Positions 1-11,100 of a stretch of 64,000 bases of DNA are shown here, one piece after another (the first letter of the stretch is position 1; every line of letters starts with the position of its first letter). The position numbers and the translations under genes are program-made. Below the pieces are notes generated by a model. That model was not told the origin of the DNA, did no database searches, and worked only from the letters and a program-made list of their open reading frames with translations. Origin of the DNA: Ectocarpus siliculosus (lineage: Eukaryota > Sar > Phaeophyceae > Ectocarpales > Ectocarpaceae); NCBI GenBank assembly GCA_000310025.1, contig FN647962.1, forward strand, positions 159,902 to 223,901. The letters are read 5' to 3'.

Positions 1-251
1 AAAAACGTTGTCGTGTCGGGGAGAACCCCCATTTATACCCAACCGTAAGCGACCCATGGCGCTCGCCCCCCGGATTCGTCCAAGGTCATGTCAAAATATT
101 CGGTAATGTGCCACACTACGGGCCGAACAAGTTGGCAAACAAAAGCTACCCATTGGGGCACGTGCGGGGCATTGAAGTCTTCTCATGCAACCTGAAGAAG
201 CCACACGGGGAAAGCGGAGCTTTAACGGGCGACATCGATCGCATGGCGTAC

Positions 252-1300
252 CTCGCGTAGCTCCTCCAACTGACTGTCAGACGCAATCCAAGTTCTCCCT
301 CTTGACACGAGCAGACTCAAGGGTGAGACATCCGACCCAACCCCGAGGCGACCAGCGCGCAGAGCTTCAACAATCACCGTACCGCCGCCGACGAAGGGAT
401 CTGTACGCAAGACGCAACGCGGACAATTGGTGTTTATACAGGCATGAGTGTATGGCAAAGGCATCACAGTACGAACCAGAACGCGCCAGGTGGATACAGG
501 ACTTGATCATCCTATGGCAGGACCCTGGAAGGTGGAACCGATACTGGTGAATACGTAATCGGGTGTAAATTATGCTGCTCCAGTGTACCTGCTGTGAATG
601 GTGAGTGCCTATCAACGCAATCTTGGCCACGACGCCTGCATGGAGGAGATCAGGAAGCCTTTTCAGTAGGGCAACTACCATGCTGGCCATTTGCGCGGCA
701 AAATATTCTCATGTCTCTCACCTAGTACAGATCTTCCCGTCAATACGGTCTCTAGAAGATGATGCGCCGTAGCAGGCTGCATGCCCGCCGGATACGGGAA
801 AAATGCATTAGTAAGAACAGGTAATTCCTGTGTACGTGTATCAGGGGAAGTATGGGAAAGCATGGCGGAGAAGCATGGGCAAATCAGTTCATATCGTTTA
901 CGGGTAGAGCCTCACAATACGTTGGCCAAAGAGCGACGGGTAATCTAAACTTGGCCTCGCGGGCGGCTCATGATCTTCCCTTGTCTACGTGGAAGCGCCG
1001 TCAAACATCCATTCTTCGATACAAGAGTGAATGGTGACAGGCATCCTTTTTCATGCATCTTGGAGTCGCTTCGTTGAGTGTGTCGCGTCAGCCTTTAAAC
1101 TCTTGACAACTCTGACGATCGTCTCGAGAGTCATAAGAAAGAAAAGCAGCGAAACTCGAAGCATTCACCTTCGGCGTGTAGGGAAAGCCGAAAGACCACT
1201 GCAGCCTCAACCCCTCCTCAAGTGCCTCTCTGATCTCTGGGGCGCCCTGACTTTCTGCCAGCACCGAGCCTGATGTGAGCATGGTGTCGTACCGATATTC
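252..1300 (-). CDS. Partial class I SAM-dependent methyltransferase (3 exons, runs off left edge)
   Basis: Three minus-strand exons join in phase: 1300..1169 (44 codons), 827..722 and 400..252. Exon 3 carries SAM-binding motif I, DPFVGGGTVIVEAL, followed by an acidic loop GVGSDVSPLS. The Asp of motif I is split between exons 2 and 3. Exon 2 supplies FPYPAGMQPATAHHLLE just upstream, which resembles the F-P-Y...L segment that precedes motif I in UPF0020/N6-adenine-type methylases. The splice sites are CAG acceptors with GTGAAT, GTGAGA and GTACGC donors. The protein should transfer a methyl group from S-adenosylmethionine to nucleic acid or a small molecule; the substrate cannot be told from this part. 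The exon after 252 was not found before position 1, so the 3' end lies outside. Upstream exons beyond 1300 were not found either, because a LINE fragment lies there. It could be a decayed gene, but three open, phase-consistent exons argue against that. Confidence 0.6.
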
Positions 1301-1433
1301 CTGCAATAGACGAGCAAAAACTTTCATAAGGGCATGCATGTGATGGTAAACATTGTCGCTGGAAGCGGCTTGCGGAGGGTTCAATGATGTCACCCCCACC
1401 CCCCCAGGTCTAGAAGTGTACGGAATGTTGAAA

Positions 1434-1937
1434 GAAGAAATAGGGTTCAAGGACTACCTACATGGACCAATGGATGCAGGGACAAGCTTAAGGTCAAATT
1501 CAGGACCGGGGACAAAGGCCTTCGAGAACGTCGACGAAGACATAGGACGGTAGACGACGAAGACGACAAGTTCAAATGTGATTGCGGCTTCGAGTGCGAA
1601 GACCGTGTTCATGTAGTCGCGGAATGTCCGTGGTACGAAGAGGAGAGGGAAGTGTACATGACTGAGCTGGGAAAAATACAAGGGACGTACAGGGAGATAT
1701 TAGAGGCATGGACTAGAGAGGAGAGGACGGTAGCTGTACTGGGGAGTAGGAAGTGGTTTGAAAAGGCGGGAAGGGATATCGTTAGGATAGACAGACTAGG
1801 GAAGACATTTTTGAGCCACCTTTGGCAAAGTAGGAAGGAACGATTGGCCATCGGTGATCGGTCCTGTGGGAACAATGCTCCGTCCTCTCGAGGACGCGTG
1901 GTCAATGGTCTAACCGCTAAGGCATGCAAAACATAAG
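1434..1937 (+). mobile_element. LINE (non-LTR retrotransposon) 3' fragment, C-terminal zinc-finger region
   Basis: A plus-strand frame starting near 1434 reads through FRTGDKGLRERRRRHRT to CDCGFECEDRVHVVAECPWY and on to a stop near 1935. The spacing C-x-C-x8-H-x4-C and the leading R-T-G motif match the cysteine-histidine tail behind the RT/RNase H of many LINE ORF2 proteins. No RT domain remains, so this is a 5'-truncated dead copy. It lies upstream of the methyltransferase exons, on the opposite strand. Confidence 0.6.
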
Positions 1938-2597
1938 AGTACGCTCCCCACCCCCCCAGAACGGAGGGCCTCTCGTCGCACTGTAAGTTCTTAGGAAAGA
2001 CTCTACCAACATGACGTGCCGGGTCGAAACTTGGCGGAGATCTCGACCACGTTGCAGCTCCAATTGTGTTCGTTTTGGAGCTCTGGGTCGCCGGTTCGAA
2101 TCTCTCGGGAGTAAAAAATTGAAAAAAGTCGGTAAGTGCATGCACAGATAGTGCGAGTAACCACAACTTGAGCGATGGATCTGCTTAACGCTTCCTGCGC
2201 GTGTTCAAAAAATGAACACACTCCCCAGTGAACCGAGCATCGCAGGGGGGAAGTGGAGAAAAAATATTACCTCCAGTGTTTTACCTTTCTCTTGCGTGAC
2301 CTCGGCTGGTGTGAGACGCATATGCCGAACGTGCAGACTGGCGCCAGAATCGATGGGACGAAACACCTCTGCACCTTTCGGCTCGGACATGGCGTGGGGT
2401 ACATCGGAACTCTAGACTACGAAGTAATTCATCAATCGTGTGTCATGGATTGCTGTTACATTTCCGTACCAATTTGTTTCCTTCATTTAATCTCACCAAA
2501 CCACGTGTCGCTACATGTGCATACATGCATATCATGTATAAGACGAGTCCTCGGGTGGTGAATGGCAGCCGCACAGTAAACAGTGTACCACACAACA
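1938..2597. other. Non-coding stretch with a possible tRNA-derived fragment
   Basis: No gene is supported here. Position 1895-1915 holds a box-A-like GGTCAATGGTCTAAC and 2088-2099 a box-B-like GGTTCGAATCTC. They are about 195 bases apart, too far for one tRNA. The box-A-like piece recurs near 37100. Confidence 0.3.
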
Positions 2598-3000
2598 GGT
2601 CGCCCCGGTGGTCTAGTGGGTATCCTCGCAGCCTGCTGATGGCCAGGTCATGGGTTTGAGTCCCGGCATAGTGAGTTTTTTCTCGATAAATAAATCCTGG
2701 TCAAGTTGGAAGCGACCCGCTGCAAAGCTCGTTGTTAGTAAACTGATCGACTTCATTAACGACATCGACTAAACCGTCGCGGGGGAAGGGATTGCTGAAC
2801 CTTCTCGCGATAAAAATATCTCAGGCAGGCACCGCAGGAGGTAGGTGGGGACAAAAGAAGATAAAAGAAAAAACGCCGGCGTGGGTACCCCCTCCTGTGT
2901 GACCCCGAACGGTGCGTCTAGCAAGTTGAAGTGTAAGTTCACATACGCGACAAACGTGTAGTGTGCACCGAAGATGGGACGGAAAACAAAACAAAACAAT
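2598..3000 (+). mobile_element. tRNA-derived SINE, copy S1
   Basis: The head is tRNA-like: GGTCGCCCCGGTGGTCTAG (box A) and, 50 bases on, GGGTTTGAGTCCC (box B). The body shares the block CCGCAGGAGG...CCTCCTGTGTGACC with copies at 30802-31112, 37471-37805 and 61875-62686. The tail is A-rich with AAAACAAAACAAAACAA. It should be transcribed by RNA polymerase III from the internal promoter and moved by LINE machinery. Confidence 0.7.
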
Positions 3001-3237
3001 ACGCACGCGCAGAAAACCTCGACTATATACGAGGGTTTTGCCTGTGCTGGCGGGGCGGCAAACCTCACACCTCCTCCCTCTGTTGTACAAGTACTTGTAT
3101 CGAGGATACTGTACCGGGTAGTGACGTGCATTTTGTTTTAAGGAATAATAATTTGTTTCGAATGATGCAGCTTTTCAGTACGAGTACTGCGGTAGAATAC
3201 TTGTAATGCGTAGTAGTACTTATGAAGGAATAATAAA

Positions 3238-3425
3238 AACACACACAGAAAGACTACCCATTCGAGATATACCCACAGTCGAACGGGATGTGGTGGAGTC
3301 TTTTCAGTGAGTGGAGGGAAACCGGCTGGGTACTGGACTTATTTCGAGTCTTTTTAGGTCTATACACTGATGATTTATACCAGTGATGCCAGCTGGTGCT
3401 AAGTACAAAAACATCTGTATAGGTA
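3238..3425 (+). repeat. Dispersed repeat R1, copy a
   Basis: About 190 bp beginning CACACAGAAAGACTACCCAT and containing GTGATGCCAGCTGGTGC near its end. Related copies lie at 4752-4800 (partial), 18800-18990 and, inverted, 23135-23285. No coding potential, TIRs or target duplication were seen. Confidence 0.6.
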
Positions 3426-4314
3426 ACTTACATTTTACAATACATCCCCTGTAGTTCTCTACTGGGTCAACGACAAAATATCGGGTACTGACGTTTGAAA
3501 GTTTGAAGCTGCTGTACATAACAAGTCCAAATTATTGTGGGTCTGTACTGCTGATGCATCACGTACTCGCCTGCTGCTGCAGCATCGTCGAAAGAGCTCG
3601 TCTGCCTGCTGCAAAGACTCGGAAAATCCCATGAGGCCTGCTCATCTCGAAGAGAGATAACAGAGGCGGTGTAGGATGCAGGATGTAATTGCGCTGTACA
3701 GAGCAGTACAGAGTGTGACGTGCGGTGGTGTGTGTGTCGCACTCTGGTGAGGGAACATGTTTTTTAAAATAAAGAGCCATACCTTCGGATTTTTGTTTGT
3801 GAGCCCCCCCTTCCAACCTCCCTCGACCATACTGCTGTGTGTAACATACCCATCATCTGAACACGCTGGCATTGTCCTGAGTTGTGGCCGGCTACGTTTG
3901 TTCCGGGATTTGCGCACGAAACAATAGAACGAACAAGGTGAGAAGGCTGTGCCGGGTGACCGCCTCTGATTCCTGCTTGCAAAATGGAACATGTGCTCAG
4001 GACCAAAATGAAGCTGTGCAATCATCGGAGAGACGACCGGGCTGCACCAAGAGGAGATGGCTACTTGTAGATAGGCGTGACGTGAGCCGTGACAACTACA
4101 GCAGTGCTGTACGCTAAAATACAAGGGCGTTTGGCCAGGGCGGTTGGGAAGCCTATAACCCTCCCGTGAAGATGGCTGGACCGTCCCGCTGCAAGCAAGG
4201 TTGAGTAATGACAAGGGGAACCTGTGTCGTTCTTACCTGTTGCCAGCGATGACGCGCCTGCTGTTCCTCGATTCATGTGGCTGTCCTGGCCGCTTCACCT
4301 CTGTTTGGCGCGTT

Positions 4315-4362
4315 GCAGCAGCAGCAGCAGCACCACCACCACCACCACCAACAACAACATTG
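4315..4362 (+). repeat. Trinucleotide microsatellite (CAG)n(CAC)n(CAA)n
   Basis: Consecutive CAG, CAC and CAA triplet runs. The reading frames across it give Ser/Thr or Gln/His runs, but these short frames have no other protein-like feature. Confidence 0.85.
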
Positions 4363-4751
4363 TTACTGCAGTGAGCGGTGCCTGTTTCGTGCCCCACTAT
4401 ATACAGCAAGACAATCGGCTTTGCTGTGTCCAGGGGATTGCTGTGATCATGCCATCGTTCGCGTCCGTAGAAGATGTGTATTTGTATTTGAACATCAACT
4501 TGGACAGCAACTTGTACTTGCCTCCCTACGGCAACAACCAAGGGTTTCTTCCCGGGAGATTTTGTTTCGTTGACCCATATTGCGGTTCTGTGTTCTGTAG
4601 ATACAAGACTTCAGGGGAGTTTCTTGTGATATTTGTACTTATGCAGTGTTTTTGTGGTTAGCACCTCTGGCATCACTGATAAATAGCTGTGTGTTCCCCG
4701 ACGCCCGTCCATGTGACGCCCAACACCCAGCACCCCCCCCCACGTGCAAAT

Positions 4752-4800
4752 AAAAACACACACAGAAAGTCTACCCATTCGAGATATACCCACAGTCGAT
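4752..4800 (+). repeat. Dispersed repeat R1, partial copy b
   Basis: It matches the first 50 bases of the copy at 3238, including ACACACAGAAAG and CATTCGAGATATACCCACAG. Confidence 0.6.
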
Positions 4801-5199
4801 CATTCATGAAATTGATCTGAAGGACCCACTATGATAGCTGCAGGGGGATGCTCTCGACAATCAACTACTTTCACGTTTGTGGAAACATGAATGCATACCT
4901 GTGAGGCATGTCAGAACCTCGATACAGTAGTGCCGTTGTCGGGACTACTTGCATGAGTGCCGTCGGCCCTGAATATTTCCAGGTTGGTTTTAGGTGTGCT
5001 TTACTGATGGTCGGGCATACACGTATATTCGGTACCTTCACTACATGAAGACCCCCAACTGCTGTACTAGTGAACGAAATGATGTCCGTGTGGAATGCCT
5101 GTTAGCGGACACACACGCCTTGCAGTGTTGCAGTGTTGTAATCCCACTTGCTCTTGGCAACTTCATGCTGCAGAAAGGGAGAGAAGAGAGTCTTCACCC

Positions 5200-8100
5200 A
5201 TGTCTCTGTCCAAGCTGGGGCTGGCCGGTCGCCGGGCGTTCCATGCGGCTGCTCCCCGCGCTGCTCGCATCCTCTGCCTGGACAACATCGACCCGGTTCG
5301 TGGAATTGCCTTTGGAACAAGATCGTCTGTTGCATTGCTTGAAAGTATTTGTACTTACTGTTCTCAGCGTTATTAGGAAGTGCTGCACGTATTTGTACGG
5401 CACGCGCGAATAGAAGTTTTTCGAGCTATTGCTTTCGAGAGTCAAAACCCTGTTGTCCAGAGTGCCGCAAAAGCACAGCTAGTGGGGTTAAGGAGAGCTC
5501 ACTGTAGTTAACTCGGAATGCATATTGTGTGATGTCGTCTCGTATCGTATCGTCTCGTCTATATCTATCTACACTATGTCTATGCCTATGTCCACGTCTA
5601 TGTCTATGTCTTTGCACACCGCGTACCTTGGGTTTACAGCAAGGGCCGTGCTGCCCTGTCCATCGGATGTACTGCTGAGCAGGTTTGCGTGGACATATTC
5701 CAAGAGCGGGGTCACCACGCCGACGTGAAGAACAAGCTTTCCGTGGAGCAGCTTCACGGTATCATCGGCAACTACGATGGCATGGTCATTCGCTCCGCCA
5801 CCAAGGTGAGGAAGGAAATTCTTCAAGGTACCAAGAAGGTTGAGTACCATGCACACCACAGAAGATAAAAATATGAGGACAAGTGTGAGCCATTTGTGGT
5901 TCCATGCTCTGCCTGATAATTATTTAATTCACCATACGGTGTGCACCTGTGGCTGGTTATGTGGTTGTGACAAAGGGCTACAGGTGGCACGCTTCGATCG
6001 CTCGAAGAACCATTTAGAATGAATGTATGTGCTGTCCAATGTACTGGCGGGCTGGCACTTCGACAGACACGATGTTTCGCATTTCACTCACTGAAGGACT
6101 GCCCGACTGACCTGTGTGCTGGTCGATGTGGCGAATGTTGTGCCTTTAATCAACGAATCGAACAGCCAAATTTACCTTAACCTTCCACTAAACCGCACCG
6201 GCGCTCTTTTATCACATAGGCCACCCCTGATCTCCTGGCCAAGGCGACTAACATGAAGGTCATCGGCCGCGCAGGCGTGGGCATCGACAACATTGACGTT
6301 GCGGAGGCCACGCGAAAGGGGGTGCTGGTCATGAACACCCCCGGGGGGAACACCGTTTCGACGGCCCAGCTGGCCATCTCTCTGCTCTGTTCAGCAGCCA
6401 GGCAAGGACGTCGTTCCATTTATTTCTGTGATACAGTATTTTGGAGAAACGCCGAGCAGTTCGGCAATCGTTTGACCTGAGGTTACAGCTACGTTTGTGT
6501 GGTCTCGCCATTTTTTCAGCTGGGGCTCAGAGTGCGGGCCTTTGCAACAAGATACTGCATGCACCTGGCATCCCTGAGGCAGTGTGTGAGAGCTCGAAAC
6601 CCTCTAAGCCGAGTTGATGTACATAAATGTATTGTCCGGATACTAATTATATTGGGATCGCGATTCGGTGGTCCTGCGGACGATACCATTATCACGAACT
6701 TACTTGGCCGTCCTCAAAGGGTCGTTTAAGACCTACGCTACACTGGACACGACACTTGTAGATTGGTCTTCACGGCCTTGGGTGTGCGATTTTCATGTGT
6801 CGCAGATGTACGCCATGCGTCGATCGCCTGCCTCACACGGACCTAAGCGACGACCACGTATCCATGACGACATGTCCACTTATCCATGTCCACGACAACA
6901 GGAGGATCCCTGAAGCGGACATCTCCATGAAGGCTGGCAAGTGGGAGAGGAAGAAGTTCATGGGGCAGGAGCTGAAGGGCAAGACGATTGCGATCGTCGG
7001 GTGTGGGAGGATCGGGCAGATGGTGGCCAAATGGGCGCAGGGCTTCGAGTGAGTGTACTCTACTTACGGTATGTAGGCACGCCTCACCGGACTTGCTGCT
7101 TGCACGGTTTTGGAGGGTTGTTTTGGATGGAACTGGATTGACTGTTTCCCCAAATTTGATACCATTGAAACTATTAGTGAAACTGTTCACAGTGATAACC
7201 AAGCTAGTTTTGCCAAACAAACACGGCAAGGCTGTGACTGTTTGCGAAGAGTCCTCTCGAAGATAAAGATATGCTTGTGTCGACTCGAAGGGGATTCGGT
7301 GTGCAAATACGAAAAGCCTCTCTTGAAGCCGTCTTGGTTTTACTTGCTGATTCTTGTCCTGAACGTGACGCCCAGACCACTTCCATTTTCCATATACGTC
7401 ACTGCTGTACTATTTTTCGGGGGCACGTCTACCTCAAATTGATTGCCTAGGTTGCGTGAAGTCAACAAGCGTTTGTATTGGAATTTGACCCGTTGATATA
7501 CTATACTGCAACCTATTGGCGTGCCGTCTACACCACACCTTGCCGCCAACGTGGTGTATCTTTTGCAGCATGGAAGTTATCGGTTTCGACCCTGCCCTTC
7601 CCAAGGACGCGGCTGCGGAGCTTGGTATTCAGCTGATGGACCTGCCCGATGTCTGGGCTAAGGCGGATTTCATTACTCTGCACACGCCCCTCACACCCGA
7701 TACTCAGGACCTTGTCAACGATGAATCCATCGCCCAGGTGAGCTTCTTTTATTCCACCGTTTTGGACAGACCTCCGTTGATGACGAGAACTGAGATTCGT
7801 TTAAGTGGTAGAGTGCTGTAGCCGGGATATGTTGTGATGTGTAATGTGTAATGTGTTGTGTTGTGTTGTGCTGTGTTGTTTTGTGATACGCGCCGCAACC
7901 CGGGCCATAAAATTGATCTCATTGTCGTCTGGTAAACTATTATAGTGGACATACTTCGAAGTATGGTATTCACCATGGTATACGATTGGTCGTACGGAGA
8001 GACTTCGTGTTTGTTTGCCTTCATTTTCGTCTTGTTTTGCGTTCTTCCCTTTCTAAGCGACACACGTGTACTAAAAAGAGTAGACTGGCACTACTGCGAT

Positions 8101-11100
8101 AGCCAACCCTGGTGGTGGATGGGAAAACATGTTACGGAATCTGCGCGAGCTGACTGTTGGTACACTCTTTGATTCTGGGACCAGATGAAGGATGGCGTAA
8201 TCATCGTCAACTGTGCCCGTGGAGGCATTATCAACGAGGATGCCCTTCTCAAGGCGCTCAACTCCGGCAAGGTGAGGCCCTGGATGGTAGCAGAAGCAAT
8301 GTCACCTATTTGCAACTGGTGAAGGCATGGCAGCAGTGCTAAGGCAAAGTGCCTTCACGATATACGCAAACATGGTTGTATGCATCGGAGGACGATCCTG
8401 GCGAACCATGTCGTGTCCGTGTTGTGTGGCATGCATCGCTCCACTTTGGCGCGCTTGACTTCCGTTCTTGATTGATGGATTTGACTCCTTCACACTTGTA
8501 CGTGTGCTTCTGCTGTAATCCTGCAATAGGTGGCATCGGCCGCTCTGGACGTGTACAGCTCCGAGCCCCCTCCGGAGTCGTCGCGGGAGTTGCTACAGCA
8601 CCCCAGACTCGTCTGCACACCTCACCTCGGGGCTTCTACGGAGGAAGCGCAGGTGACACCATAACACCATGCCAGGCTTGTTGGCAAACACGCAGCGGGC
8701 CTTGCACGTGGTGACTTCGCTTATCATTGCTTTTGGGATCTACGCTCATCTTACGTGGTAGTGCATGCGTATGAAGAGCAGATGAACCTTGTCACATGGT
8801 GGCTGCTAAGGCGATAGTGTAGAATGCGCAAGACTGAGACGATGGAAGAGTGCTTCGCTGAATCACGAAGGAAACATGTCCAACGTGGCAGAGTATCGTT
8901 ATCTAGAGGGTCGATGCCTCCTGGTACGTGATGTATTTGTGACTCATTTTTGTCGGTAGGGTTCCTGTACTGCTGTTGGTACAGCGCCAGAAGGCGTTCA
9001 AAATGATCTGGTTTTGTTGAAGTATCACGCGGTGTTTTGGTTGACTCTGACCGCGAACTCGTGCAGGTAAACGTGGCGCGAGATGTGGCGGTGCAAATGT
9101 GCGACACCCTTGAGGGCAAGGCCTACACCGGCGTGGTAAATGTGTCATACATGGCCGTCGCCAACGAGGTGCGGACATTGCCAATTTGCCACCAGTGATA
9201 AGATAGACAATTGCTTGGACTCGAATTGCGTGCTCACCAAGCGAGTTTCGAGGTTTGAAGGTACTCGAACGTGGGGGTTGAAGTTTGAAGGTGCGCAAAA
9301 GTGGCGCACCAGGCAATGAAACGTCTCCTGATCATGAGTGCAACGTTGTCTACACTGATGTGTTCACTAGGATATCATATTGCTGCAAGTAAAACCTCCA
9401 CCGTTCGAGTTGACTAGGATGAGAGATCGCAACACCCGGACGGCAGCAGACGTGTAGTGTAGTGCAGTGCTTTGCGAGAGAGACGCTGAGACCGTTCGTT
9501 TTCCCCACAGGGCCCTGGTGCACCTTAGCCCTGCACCCCTGACCTACGTTTTGGATCAGGAGAAACATGCAAATAAAAACGAACGCTTATTTGCGGCGAT
9601 GTGGCGGATGCTCAAAAGCATACACCTGCACTTGAGGAATCCTTTCCAATACTCCAACGGAATCTCACCCCTTGACTGGTACTGATTCGGTCATTCCGTG
9701 CCTCCCCACCTCCCACCTCATATCTATTCCCTTCCTCGTTCCGTCCCTTCTCCCTTTGCCCCTCTCGCGATTGCTTTGCCGCGCCGCGCTTGTTCAGCCC
9801 GCGATGCAACCGTACATGATCCTCGCAGAGCGTATAGGCAAGATGCAAGCGCAGATCAGTTCTAGCAAGGTGCGCAGCGTGTGACACTGCCTTGACGTGA
9901 ACCGGCAGCTCTACCGAACTACGGTTGATGAAAATATTATTGTAGCCTTTCAGCCCTCCGATAAACGTCCCCCAACCGTTCCCACGATTTTCTGGATAAG
10001 CTTTTGACGCGATCATTGCAACTGGTGTGTACTTACTCCCTTAGGTGGTCAAGGTGGGTCTCCGAACGTATGGTGGCAAAGCCGCGAACATCGAGGCGAA
10101 TTCTGCTCGGCAGGTGATTTTGGCCACCGTCATGAAGGGGCTTCTGCAGTACACCAAGGAATGCAAAACAGCGCCCAGCTTGATCAACTCGCCTTTCCTG
10201 TCTAAGGAAATGGGCATCGAAACAAGCATCGACGACAAGGTGAGCACCAAGCCTCGGACGATGACGATGACCACGACGATGTTGATCACCAACACCCCAC
10301 AGTTTCAAGCCGGCCGAGAAGTAGCGTCACTCATGTTGCTCTGGGAATGGTGGGACGTTGATCGGTGCTTAAGTGCTAGAGCGACTGGTGTTGGCGATGT
10401 CGTGGGAACAGACCTACCATGAGTAGGATGGGGCACACTCGTGTCTAATCGGGTGGAAATCTTGAAAACGACCCAGTCTCGCGACAAAATGGTCGATCGT
10501 TCTCTACTGTGTGCCGTGTACTGCTGTGTAGATTTAGGAATGAGTGCGAGTCACACGCCTTTTTATAGTTGGGTCAGCCTTGTCAATAGATGTAAGTGTT
10601 GACCTTAAAACGTAAATGTTGTATGATTCTGCTTGCCATGTCGTGCTCTGTTGTTCCATACAGATCCACGCCGTCCTGGTCAACTCTCCCTACACCAACG
10701 TAATCACCGTAGATATCACGCTGGAAGACGGAGAGGTGCGTGTGCAAACATTGCAAACACAAGTTGATCCTGCTACATTTTTGTGTTGTGTCTTCCTATT
10801 TTGTCATGACTGTAGGCGGTCTACTTGCGCTGCCCGCCATTGCAGCTTTTTTAGGACGACGGCGCGTTCTCTTGTTGTCCGTTAGTACCGGTACATGTGC
10901 GTCACCCCTGTTGAGGAGAATACGTACGCTTCCAGCATCAGTTCGCGCTTCGAACATCCGGTTTATCCCGCACTCATGTTTCATTTAACTCTCCCTTGAA
11001 TGCAGACGCACTCCATATCTGGTTCGGTGTTCGGCGAGGAGCCCAACTTGGTGCAGATCGACAACCACCGAAGTTTCCCGGCCTTCAAACCCGAGGGAAC

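Larger units (their letters stand above)
3426..5199. other. Intergenic region upstream of PGDH
   Basis: No gene is supported. It contains a trinucleotide tract (4315-4362) and a partial R1 repeat (4752-4800). The promoter of the phosphoglycerate dehydrogenase gene should lie in its right part, but no clear TATA or initiator element stands out. Confidence 0.5.

Noticed and set aside
4224-4661. A 145-codon frame with Ser/Thr runs
   Set aside because: The runs come from a trinucleotide microsatellite; the rest lacks protein-like features.
5806-5870. Coding extension past 5805 into [12 protein letters not shown]
   Set aside because: It looks plausible at first, but joining exon 2 at 5805 to 6220 gives [21 protein letters not shown], which matches the family without an extra segment.
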